The position numbers and the translations under genes are program-made. The notes beneath the pieces were generated by a model. It saw nothing but the letters and a program-made list of their open reading frames with translations. It did no database searches and was not told the origin of the DNA. From contig JADNYV010000764.1 in NCBI GenBank assembly GCA_015501055.1, positions 1 through 16,216 on the forward strand: a DNA stretch of 16,216 nucleotides, written 5' to 3'. This DNA is from Mucidula mucida (Eukaryota > Basidiomycota > Agaricomycetes > Agaricales > Physalacriaceae). How positions within the stretch are numbered: the stretch's first letter is position 1; every line of letters starts with the position of its first letter. This document shows, piece after piece, positions 9,454 to 16,216 of the stretch.

Positions 9454-9705
9454 TTATCCAGAAAATATATACGGAGAGGATAGAAGGAAGACTTCAGCAA
9501 GTGGTGCAGCTGCAATAAGCACATTATTGTGCTTAATTGAGGTACACAGTGTGATAGCTAGTCCAACAGTGTTGTCAACACAAACTAGAGTTGCAAATAG
9601 GTCCTCAATCTGGAAGCAATCCTGTATTGGCAAATCAATACCAATCTTCAATCCGCCTTTACAATCCCAACCTATGTCAGTATCAAAATTCTGAACACGC
9701 TTCAA
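9454..9705 (-). pseudogene. Transposase relic: open segment of 83 codons
   Basis: The minus frame contains FDTDIGWDCKGGLKIGIDLP, CFQIEDLFATLVCVDNTVGL and LIAAAPLAEVFLLSSPYIFSG. It opens on TTG, so it is an internal piece and not a separate gene. Its place after the W-G-D part and before the Cys-rich C-terminus fits the family. Confidence 0.5.
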
Positions 9706-9893
9706 ACAATTATATGTTTGTTGTTTATTAAGGTCTTATATTCTATTAAAGACTTCTCAAATAATTATCTTCTTGTGCTGGCAACGTCCTCCATCAAGAA
9801 TTATCTAAACTAAGTAATCTTCTTAAACCTTATTGATCAATTGCTTTTTAAACTAAGCATTTTCACATCATCAAAGAATACGCTCAATAAATC

Positions 9894-10235
9894 CTAAGTA
9901 GCGTTTACTGGTACAGCCTGAGGCAAAGTCTTCAACTCTTTATTATTAAGAGAGGAATAGACGTCAAGCATTGATTGATCAATATCTTTTGCAACATCAA
10001 GATACACACCATCTTTTGGTTGCATGAGATCATAATTTGACTGTGTAAAGATAGTCTCAAAATTGTACTTAAGACCATAACAAGAGAGGATAAGGATTGC
10101 CTTGCATACGACTTCCTTGAATATGTCTTCACAACACAATGTCCGGCTTTTACATCTCCCTTCCAGTGTTTGGGTCGTAAATAATCGATACCTTGATTGT
10201 GTTTGAGCTTGAGATGCTTTGGCTTTCGTTTTCAT
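9894..10235 (-). pseudogene. Transposase relic: W-G-D region after the catalytic block
   Basis: Two overlapping minus-strand frames complement one another. One gives IDYLRPKHWKGDVKAGHCVV (about 10190-10130). The other takes over with YNFETIFTQSNYDLMQPKDG and ends in TLPQAVPVNAT at 9894. The switch between frames shows at least one indel. A TGA separates this part from the preceding SALNLNHIFSYHSK. Confidence 0.5.
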
Positions 10236-10985
10236 TTAGAATGATATGAGAAAATATGATTAAGATTGAGTGCAGAGCGACAGTGTTCCTCTATCTCGGA
10301 AATATCCACATTTGGAGAGTAACCTCCAATCATACAGATATGTCCCAAAAGTGTTTCTAATACATCATTACCAAGTAGGCATATATACACAGCCAATTTA
10401 AGATCCAGAATCTGTGTCTTAACCACATGAAAGACCACATTCTTAATCATGCACTAGATGTTGCCGTAAAGCTGATTAAAGATAAAGAATGTTCTATGTT
10501 TGAGATAGAGACCACAAAAGAGATGAGTGCTTTAAATAAGATGCATTATTTACTTTGATAGGGACAAGAAAGAATTTATGAAAGGCTTAATTAGCAAGTG
10601 AATTGTTTTGCTAAGAACAAAAAGAGATTTATGGACAACATTGTCAAGGATTAAATTTTTTAGTATTCAAATGTCACATCTTGGCAATACATGTCAGTAA
10701 ACAAATTACACAAGCTACGTTTTGCAGATCCTTAGGGTTAAGAAGAGCGTAAATACTGGCATTAAACCAGTCATACTTAGTCAGCTTCTCCAACCATTGC
10801 AGGATGAAAACCTTATTAATAGCAATATTATTTACAAGCAGTCCTTCTTTCAAGCAAAATAAGATACATAAATCTGCAGTCTTTTTAGTATATATCAAGC
10901 AGACAAAAGTAGAAAACTCACATTTGAAAATGTGCTTAAAATCAAAAGTTCATTGTTATATTGTTTTTGCCAACCCAGAGATTAA
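10232..10985 (-). pseudogene. Transposase relic: catalytic-domain part with the D-x-L-E block
   Basis: In order on the minus strand: LWVGKNNITMNF (about 10980), a one-base frame change, DFKHIFK, then LLVNNIAINKVFILQWLEKL and ASIYALLNPKDLQNVACVIC (10898-10674). Then come VVHKSLFVLSKTIHLLIKPF, NQLYGNI (after a short gap), MIKNVVFHVVKTQILDLKLA and LLGNDVLETLLGHICMIGGY, then SPNVDISEIEEHC (10450-10232). The D and E of N-D-V-L-E are kept, while the usual Phe-Gly after L-E-x-x is Leu-Gly. A candidate first catalytic acid lies upstream and seems lost; see findings. Confidence 0.55.
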
Positions 10986-11227
10986 ATTCAATATAACTGC
11001 GTAGCCAATAATATAGCTTTCACTTATTGTCCACTTGATGCTGCATGCATAAAGTATATATTAATGTTTTTCGTGTTGTGTTGCTATTAAAGGCAATTGC
11101 TCAAATGGATTCATATTGCTGTTTGCTGAACTCCGCAAGCTTTCAGCCTCACATAGTCGTACTGATTAGACATACAGAATCAGTAACAATGCTATGTTTG
11201 CACGTAAGTAACAAGATAATAGGTTTT

Positions 11228-11824
11228 ACATTATATCATATCACATAATGAGTTAAAATAGCAACAACTGTGAACCTCTTTGCAATGTGAACCTTCTTGT
11301 TGCAAACGGCGCGCGCACCATCCAATACATTTGTCAGGTCAGTGCCTATTTTATTGATTTGAGTTTGTAAATATGTTCACAACAATAGCCGCCAACATTA
11401 TTTGTAGCCGGCAAGTATATGAGACTGAGGTGTGCAGCAACCTCGTTAATAGCCAGGTATACCCTAAAAGTTGTGGAGTTTCTTCATTCAGGTACAATGA
11501 AGTGACAATATTGACATTCTTGACAACATCAGAGACTTTGATTGTGCCAATTAATATTTAAAATAAAAACTTTTAATAGTATTTCTGAATAGTTTTAAAA
11601 CTCAATAATGCAATATAAGCATAATTTGCTGCATATACGGCTGCAGCGCCACTGACTTTGTAGAAAAATATTGTCAGATCAAAGTTGGTATCTGTATAGG
11701 CACAAACATGATAGCAACCAGAGATAGCATCCTCAATATGCTTAATGATTATCCAAACACCATTATGGGCTTTTTGCAAAACAGCGAAAAGTTGTTGTAA
11801 ACCAAGTATCTCGTACTTGAACAT
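11228..11824 (-). pseudogene. Transposase relic: core region before the catalytic block
   Basis: The first part (11824-11573) reads IIIKHIEDAISGCYHVCAYT, DTNFDLTIFFYKVSGAAAVY and on to a TAA. After a gap, the minus strand gives YLPATNNVGGYCCEHIYKLK, a stop at about 11347, and one frame away IGTDLTNVLDGARAVCNKKV and HIAKRFTVVAIL. Loss of a single base near 11349 in TCAATAAAATAGGC explains the frame change between SIK and GTDL. These blocks occur in this order in the family as I remember it. Confidence 0.5.
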
Positions 11825-11937
11825 AAGGATAGAAGTCCAGAATACAGGACTGTGACGAGGACAGGAGCTTATTCTTGTTTAGAGTCTATAGTTTATAGAG
11901 TCAGTATTGTTGAGAGAATAACGTAGAATAATCACAA

Positions 11938-12250
11938 ACCTCTAATTTGTATTTATTTGCTTCATCTTGCGCATTTTTGAGATTTTCCAAAAGTTTGGTG
12001 TAGGATTACATATAAATCTGGCCATATGTGCAATCCTTTACTATGTCAACATCCACATAACAGTCCTTGCATAACAAACAAGAACCTTCATTGTCCGTGG
12101 CACGGCCTTTACAATATTTTACGCATATAGTCACCATAGTTGGATCTGTGTCAATGTGGCTGAAGAAATACCCAGGATTTTGTTTGGACTTGGGATTGTA
12201 AATGATAAAGGGATAGGTTGTGAAGAAATCTTGGCCCCATCCAAGCTAAG
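11938..12250 (-). pseudogene. Transposase relic: N-terminal Cys cluster and coiled-coil segment
   Basis: Read on the minus strand, the frame gives FFSHIDTDPTMVTICVKYCK, then GRATDNEGSCLLCKDCYVD. The Cys spacing C-x3-C, C-x2-C-x2-C suggests metal binding. After a TAA at 12006-12008 the same frame continues YTKLLENLKNAQDEANKYKL, an amphipathic helix likely to form a coiled coil. The start codon is not clear. Upstream, an overlapping frame (12358-12131) is also open and may be the shadow or an earlier exon joined at CTGTTTTGTTCCAG near 12330. Confidence 0.5.
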
Positions 12251-12821
12251 AGACCGGACAAGACTTTGAGGGCTTAGAGCTGGATGGATAACCTCTGTGT
12301 CCAATATGGCTATCATCTGTATTCTGGAACAAAACAGCAAAAACAGAGTGAGAGCCATAAACCAAAGTTAAGTATGGTACATAGTGATAGGGAGGAGTGT
12401 ATAGATACAAATATAATACATAGCTGTATATATTGAAAGAATATGACACACTATTCATATGTATATAATTTCATAAAGGATCCAAGTGGTGTTAGTTCAA
12501 TGCAAACACAATAAAAATGTGTTTGTGCGTAAATGCGTAGAAAGTTGAGTAAGATGTTGATTTAGCGTTAATGGTAAAAAGAGAAGATCAAAGCTTTGTG
12601 ACTACTTATGACATTCTATTCTACCAAACAGATGCTGTTTAACACCACATTGCACCATGTAACAACCATGCAAGGATCATGCAAGGTGATCTATGTAACC
12701 AATTCACTAATCATCTACCTCTTGCTTAGAATGATATTTAACATTTCCAAAACATGAAAAGAGATTTATGTTTATGCTAGTTTCTTTAATAGATATACTG
12801 ATTCTTATCTGCAGATAGTTA
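12251..12821. other. No gene recognised; region upstream of the transposase relic
   Basis: AT-rich. On the minus strand this would be the 5' flank of the relic. A pyrimidine-rich run ending in CCAG near 12330 could be an intron end. I saw no clear promoter and no terminal inverted repeat of a parent transposon. Confidence 0.35.
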
Positions 12822-13080
12822 TACTGTACTAACGCGACCGGATCTTCACGGCATGTTACGCGTTATGATTGTGAAGTAAATTACCAGTAGTTCATCCAGG
12901 ATCCATAGACCATATTGGGAGCCGCGGGAGGCGGCGGCGTGAGCCGCCGCGGCAAAAATTTCCGCATTTGGGCTGATCCCGACAAAATTTACCGTTGTTA
13001 CGCGTTATGGAAGCCGAATTAATTCACTTCACGGGGCCCTGTGACGCGTTATGTGAATTAACGGTCGCGTTAGTACAGTA
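12822..13080. mobile_element. MITE, 259 bp including TA flanks, Tc1/mariner-like
   Basis: The two ends are a perfect 19-bp inverted repeat, TACTGTACTAACGCGACCG at 12822-12840 and its complement at 13062-13080. If the outer TA on each side is the target duplication, the terminal repeat is 17 bp, which fits Tc1/mariner-type elements. Weaker inverted similarity continues inward (GTGAAGTAAATT near 12871 against AATTCACTTCAC near 13021). There is no coding capacity. ACGCGTTATG occurs three times in the same direction at 12858, 13000 and 13044. The element is clearly richer in G and C than the flanks, and perfect ends suggest that it moved recently. Confidence 0.85.
12921..12953. repeat. GC-only hairpin in the middle of the MITE
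   Basis: GCCGCGG at 12921 pairs with CCGCGGC at 12947. Alternative pairings of the GGCGGC and GCCGCC runs between them give a very stable stem. It sits near the centre of the element and is in strong contrast to the AT-rich flanks. Confidence 0.7.
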
Positions 13081-13909
13081 GCTCTGATGTTTTAGGTGTG
13101 AATACATCTCTAAAGCTATTTTTAATAGCCCGCAGATTTGTTTGTATTAGGTCTGATATGTTCTTAATGTAGAAATCAATGATTCACCAATTTCAAGAAA
13201 TAGTAGTCCTTGTAAATCATTATCTCTACTAACATAAAAGTCCATGTTTGCCCATTTTCTGTTTTTATACTGCTTTGAAGTTTCTAAAGTTATATGTCCC
13301 TAGTATTTGGATAAGTACACTTTGTAGTAAACTTTTGTTTATACACTGTCTTTTAGTTTTATTCAGACAAAGTCCAAGTATTTTAAAAGTTTCAGTGCAT
13401 TGATATAATACCAACATCTTGAGTATTTAATATTCAGGTACACTTTATAGTTGTATACAAATTTATTGGAACTATTGGGCCATGCTTCTGTAGGTCTTTA
13501 TTAACCACCTTAAAGTCTTTTTGCATTGTAAAAGAGTTTTTTACAACTATAGTAGCTTTAAAGTGCTTAGAATCTGTGTATATATGTAACCATTTGTTTA
13601 AAGTCTTTTATAGAAATTATAAAATATAATAATTCTAATAGTAGAATTATAACATATTAAATAATATTGTTTGTAATATCTATTTCTGGTTGCATCCAGT
13701 TAAACTTTTTGTAAATAAAATTCATTGCTTTTCTTGATTAGGACTATAAAAGGCTGCACTTGCCAAATTGGAAGTTTCTTCATTGTCTTTAATTATATTT
13801 TAAGCTCTAAAGTCTATTAATCTTCTTACTCTTTTTCCTAACGTCACATCTACACCTATGCATCCTCTCTATCTGCAGTGCATAAATATCTTATTAAGTT
13901 AAGACATCT
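13081..13909. other. AT-rich, no gene seen
   Basis: No frame of note on either strand, many TTTTA and TATA runs, no repeat partner in the window. TAGTAGAATTATAA-like stretches around 13620-13670 are low-complexity. Confidence 0.4.
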
Positions 13910-14143
13910 GCTGATCACCAAAGTTGCGGATCTTCTAAACAATGTGTTACAGATGAATTGGCGCTTTTTATCGGTGTTGGTGCTTCTCACCTTCAAACAC
14001 TTTTAATAATTTATGAAGACAACAATGTTTTGCTTGCAACCTATTATCTTAAATTGGAGTCAGCAATCAATACAATCATTATAAATTGCTACTTTCTTAT
14101 TTTTCGAGAATGTGTAGTGTTTAGAACCAAAACTCCTCCTTAA
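13910..14143 (+). pseudogene. Short open frame, possible relic or exon, unrecognised
   Basis: A plus-strand frame of about 78 codons starts after a stop near 13907 and ends with TAA at 14143. It contains SCGSSKQCVTDELALFIGVG, then LLIIYEDNNVLLATYYLKLE. There is no ATG at its start, so it would be an exon or relic. I do not recognise it, and chance openness in AT-rich DNA is quite possible. Confidence 0.2.
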
Positions 14144-14199
14144 GCTCTCTCAAGGCAGTTCAGGCCACTTTGTCTATGTTAAAATTTGCCCTATTTATA

Positions 14200-14526
14200 T
14201 GTAGCTTCCTTGAATGTGCCTGTGCTTCACTTAGAATTATTTTGCAGAATTCTCGCATGTTGTTGAAGTAGATCCATACGCCACATAGTGGCTATGTTCG
14301 TTGGTTCGTTTCCAATCGTTTCTTTATATATCTACTCTTGTTGCTACCTCACCTCAGTCCGTTACCTTCACGGTCTGAGGTGAGTCTACTCTTACTTATG
14401 CTGTATATCGTTACTTATTCCTTGTAGCTAGTCCACTTACATTGTGTGCTATTTCTACAGGTATTAATATAGTCCGTTATCTTCACGGTCTGAGCTAGTC
14501 CACTTACATTGTATGCTATTTCTACA
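14200..14526 (+). mobile_element. 5' LTR of Copia element 1 (right end firm, left end tentative)
   Basis: The right end is fixed by CTACA at 14522-14526, followed two bases later by a primer-binding site. The left end is proposed at TGTAG, 14200, because it is the inverted match of CTACA and gives a 327-bp LTR. Without the 3' LTR this cannot be confirmed. A TATA-like TTTATATATC lies near 14323. The right half contains a duplicated leader unit described separately. Confidence 0.5.
14348..14384 (+). repeat. 10-bp stem hairpin overlapping the GTGAGT
   Basis: CTCACCTCAG at 14348 pairs perfectly with CTGAGGTGAG at 14375, and CCG with CGG inside the loop. The stem covers the first bases of the splice-donor-like GTGAGT in unit 1 and is lost in unit 2, which lacks GTGAG. 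Confidence 0.6.
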
Positions 14527-14527
14527 G
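14356..14527 (+). repeat. Duplicated leader unit, one copy with a 48-nt GT...AG interval
   Basis: Unit 1 is 14356-14379 plus 14428-14460. Unit 2 is 14471-14494 plus 14495-14527, contiguous. The 57 shared positions differ at two places, both transitions. Unit 1 carries 48 extra bases (14380-14427) that begin GTGAGT and end TTGTAG, exactly at the join. Both units end in CTATTTCTACAG, the second of which closes the LTR. Confidence 0.8.
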
Positions 14528-14528
14528 A

Positions 14529-14548
14529 TTATGAGACTGGTGCTCTAA
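14529..14548 (+). other. Primer-binding site complementary to a half tRNA-Met (elongator)
   Basis: TTATGAGACTGGTGCTCTAA begins two bases after the LTR end. Its complement is TTAGAGCACCAGTCTCATAA, which reads as the D-stem end and anticodon arm of a tRNA with a CAT anticodon in the loop CTCATAA. That loop fits elongator tRNA-Met. The pairing ends inside the anticodon loop. This is the arrangement known for Drosophila copia and yeast Ty5, in which a cleaved 5' half of a methionine tRNA (the initiator in those cases) primes reverse transcription. Confidence 0.75.
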
Positions 14549-14668
14549 ACAACCATTAACAAAGGATTACATTGACTCACGCGCATTCGAATACGCCCGC
14601 TTTACCCATTCACATCTTATCCCCATCTACCCCATTACCGATGCCCTCATCAAAGTCCACCCCTGACC
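14549..14668 (+). other. Untranslated leader of Copia element 1
   Basis: The leader between primer-binding site and gag ATG is pyrimidine-rich and poor in G, particularly 14590-14665. One upstream ATG at 14641 (ATGCCC) is out of frame with gag and meets TGA at 14662. The packaging signal would be expected here, but no specific structure was identified. Confidence 0.5.
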
Positions 14669-15189
14669 ATGTCCAATCAACCACCCGCTGTCCAAACCTT
14701 CGCCGAGGAGAAGCAGTTTGATGGAGACAGTAACTGGTTAGCCTTCAAGAGCCAACTTCTCCTTGCTGCCGGGTCCGCTGGAGTAGCTGGGTACATCGAC
14801 GGCTCCATCATCAAACCCTTGGGACTGTCGGCACCTTTCCTTTCTGGGACGTCCACACAGTGAAATGATCCCAATCTGTTGCTACTCGAATGGCAGCTTC
14901 GCAACTGGCACGCTGCGGCCCTGATAGTCCAGAACATTTGTGACCCAATCGGATGCAGTGTTGATAAATCTGATTCCGCCGCTGATATCTGGGCTGCCCT
15001 GATCGCCAAATACGACTCCTCAACGGAAGTGGGGAAGACTACTGCCAAAAATAGTCTCCGCGCCGAGAGGTTCCGTGATGGTGACAACTTCGCGACGTTC
15101 CTGAAGACGATGCGTCGTCTCCGGATGGAGGCAAATCACGCTGGCACCAAAATCACCAACAAGGATTTCCGCACCATTTTCCTCATGGC
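14669..15189 (+). pseudogene. gag: gag of Copia element 1, nonsense codon and 3' truncation
   Basis: Gag forms the nucleocapsid-like particle of LTR retrotransposons. The frame starts at ATG 14669 in the context CTGACCATGTC and reads MSNQPPAVQTFAEEKQFDGD. Typical Copia-Gag (UBN2/DUF4219-like) features follow: F-D-G-x-x-N-W with LAFKSQLLLAA, YIDGSI, LLLEWQLRNWHAAALIVQNI, IWAALIAKYDSSTEVGK and FATFLKTMRRLRMEANHAG. One in-frame TGA (14861-14863) interrupts it at codon 65, after TSTQ, where the family usually has Trp, so a single G-to-A change from TGG is likely. The frame is then lost at 15190, where an LTR of another element enters. The zinc knuckle, protease, integrase and reverse transcriptase that would follow are not in the window on this strand. 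Confidence 0.85.
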
Positions 15190-15637
15190 TGTTATGAATT
15201 GCCATATTTTCACACTTTTACATCTTATCATATCTTATCAAGGGCCTTGTCTTATCAACCAACGGACTGTTTCATCATCTGTTTCGTCATCAATCATACT
15301 CCTGTTCATTACCGAAGCCGTACTCATGTCGGACACACGCCTAATACATGGATGACATCATACATGCTGATACCTCATGGATTCCCCATTGTATACACAC
15401 CACCAACACTCGTAGCACACATGGTTGTTTCAGTATTATTACTTACATGCAGTTACCACTCGTATTTAATGGTTTCACGGACTAGTAGCATACAACACTG
15501 GGTCAAGGGCGTGGAGTTATCTCTAGCGGAAACACATATGGACAAGGAGTCCCAAACACAGGCTTACTAGTATATAAGCAGTAGTATAGTATCATTGTAC
15601 TTTAGTTCCGATCTCGTTTATACACCTGGCCTAGCCT
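15190..15637 (+). mobile_element. LTR of element 2 (plus strand), inserted in gag and truncated by element 3
   Basis: Starts TGTTATGAATTGCC at the point where gag similarity stops, with no polypurine tract before it, so it is the beginning of an inserted LTR and not the end of element 1. It matches the complement of 15720-16166 at about 93 percent. It contains a TATA box and probable start region (15571 onward) and ends abruptly at CCTAGCCT. The full family LTR is about 529 bp judging from element 3, so the last 82 bases of this copy are displaced to beyond the window. Apparent reading frames in it are accidental. Confidence 0.75.
15571..15577 (+). promoter_or_regulatory. TATA box of LTR 2
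   Basis: TATATAAGCAGTAGTA lies about 380 bases inside the LTR, at the expected border of U3 and R. The same sequence is kept in the inverted LTR of element 3. Confidence 0.6.
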
Positions 15638-16166
15638 TGTTAGCGACTGACTAAGCCACAAGACTCAACCAGGTACCACAGCAAGAACTAAGGAAGAAGA
15701 CGTTCGTGTTCGTAAGACTAGGCTAGGCCAGGTGTATAAACGAGATCGGAACTAAAGTACAATGATACTACACTACTGCTTATATACTAGTAAGTCTATG
15801 TTTGAGACTCCTTGTCCATACGCGTTTCCACTAGGGATGCTCCATGCCCTTGACCCAGTGTTGTATGCTACTAGTCCGTGAAACCATTGAATACGAGTGG
15901 TAACTGCATGTAAGTAATAATACTGAAACGACCATGTGTACTACGAGTGTCGGCGGTGTGTATACAATAGGGAGTCCATGAGGTATCGGCATGTATGATG
16001 TCATCCATGTGTTGGACGTGTGTCCGACATGAGTACGGCTTTGGTAATGAAAAGGGGTATGATTGGTGACGAAACAGATGATGAAACGGTCCGTTGGTTG
16101 ATAAGACAAGGCCCCCGATAAGATATGATAAGATGTGAAAGTGTGAAAATATGGCGATTCATAACA
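15638..16166 (-). mobile_element. 3' LTR of element 3 (minus strand), complete, 529 bp
   Basis: On the minus strand it starts TGTTATGAATCGCC at 16166 and ends CGCTAACA at 15638, with matching TGTTA/TAACA ends. It is directly preceded, on the minus strand, by a polypurine tract. Its first 447 bases are the same family as LTR 2 in inverted direction, so 15190-16166 looks like one long palindrome with an 82-base loop. That loop is explained as the U5 end of this LTR, since LTR 2 is interrupted exactly there. AGCCT at 15633-15637 would be its target duplication; the second copy lies outside the window. Confidence 0.75.
15780..15786 (-). promoter_or_regulatory. TATA box of LTR 3
   Basis: Minus-strand TATATAAGCAGTAGTG, the counterpart of the TATA box in LTR 2 with one downstream A/G difference. 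Confidence 0.55.
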
Positions 16167-16183
16167 TCACCCCCTCCTTAAGG
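16167..16183 (-). other. Polypurine tract of element 3
   Basis: The minus strand reads TTAAGGAGGGGGTGA directly before the LTR start TGTTATG. A purine run at this place primes plus-strand synthesis in LTR retrotransposons. It sets the orientation of element 3. Confidence 0.7.
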
Positions 16184-16216
16184 CGCAAGTTCCATTCTGC
16201 GCCAGAGTCGCTCCAT
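16184..16216 (-). other. Last internal bases of Copia element 3
   Basis: The 33 bases up to the window edge would be the end of pol on the minus strand. One frame reads ERLWRRMELAP and then TAA directly before the polypurine tract. The stretch is too short to identify. Confidence 0.4.

Larger units (their letters stand above)
8265..12250 (-). pseudogene. Long decayed transposase-like gene (P-element-like signature, multicopy fungal family)
   Basis: On the minus strand fragments of one protein follow each other in order over 4 kb. They are a Cys-rich N-terminus with a helical segment (12158-11938), a conserved core (11824-9894) with a D-x-L-E block (LGNDVLETLLG, near 10330), and a C-terminal part with several Cys pairs and a basic tail ending in TAA at 8265. 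From memory this order fits a large family of about 1000 residues, abundant in mushroom-forming basidiomycetes and probably encoded by DNA transposons. The D-x-L-E block resembles the site of the last catalytic acid of P-element/THAP-type transposases. Frameshifts (near 11349, near 10953 and between 10150 and 10060) and several stops kill it. Some breaks may be introns, since the family is spliced. I saw no terminal inverted repeats. Strand and coding origin are solid; the transposase assignment is an inference. Confidence 0.65.

Noticed and set aside
10881..10921. 41-nt intron with GTGAGT start and TACTAAAAAG end in the transposase relic
   Set aside because: The signals are good, but removal of 41 bases would break the frame, while the unspliced sequence stays open through it.
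11373..11561. Plus-strand frame of 62 codons
   Set aside because: Opposite strand of the relic part that encodes YLPATNNVGGYCCEH; no independent support.
14677..15087. Minus-strand frame of 136 codons
   Set aside because: Shadow of gag, whose plus-strand translation carries recognisable family motifs.
15199..15570. Open frame of 123 codons with a near-identical 92-codon frame on the minus strand at 15831-16109
   Set aside because: Both lie in the inverted LTR copies. They share sequence because the LTRs do, start on TTG, and run through the U3 region and TATA box. Not proteins.
15190..16166. Foldback element or CRISPR-like palindrome
   Set aside because: LTR ends, TATA boxes and a one-sided polypurine tract explain the structure as two LTRs in opposite direction.

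Overview
The window reads as a repeat-dominated, gene-poor compartment of a fungal genome, most likely a basidiomycete. The reasons are a Copia-type Gag of the kind common in basidiomycetes, a relic of a large transposase-like family that I recall mainly from mushroom-forming fungi, a TA-flanked MITE with ACGCGT-rich ends, and an AT-rich background with GC-richer insertions. There is no bacterial gene organisation, no tRNA or rRNA that I can see, and no intact protein gene.

Positions 1-6400 form a nest of old repeats. Two arms (about 1225-2950 and 5676-6392) are inverted copies of one element. The left arm is interrupted by a 974-bp GC-richer insertion, called X here (1856-2829), flanked by TAGGG; the right arm keeps the uninterrupted site. 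The start of a second, inverted X copy is cut by the left window edge (1-75). Decayed reading frames on both strands (461-843 minus, 2835-2954 plus, 4234-5190 plus, 5661-6010 minus) share protein motifs and seem to be relics of an unrecognised multicopy gene family. Positions 6393-8264 are very AT-rich, with no gene seen.

Positions 8265-12250, minus strand, hold one long decayed gene that can be followed in order from an N-terminal Cys-rich/coiled-coil part, through a D-x-L-E block like that of P-element-type transposases, to a C-terminal tail with several Cys pairs. Frameshifts and stops show that it is dead. Next come a 259-bp MITE (12822-13080) and non-coding AT-rich DNA with one unexplained open frame (13910-14143).

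Positions 14200-16216 hold three nested Copia-type LTR elements. Element 1 (plus strand) has the end of its 5' LTR, a primer-binding site matching the 5' half of elongator tRNA-Met, and gag with one nonsense codon. Its gag is broken by the LTR of element 2 (plus strand), and that LTR is broken by the 3' LTR of element 3 (minus strand), whose polypurine tract and last internal bases reach the right edge.

Where two copies of one repeat can be compared, almost all differences are transitions, many at CpG. This suggests cytosine methylation with deamination or a RIP-like process acting on the compartment.
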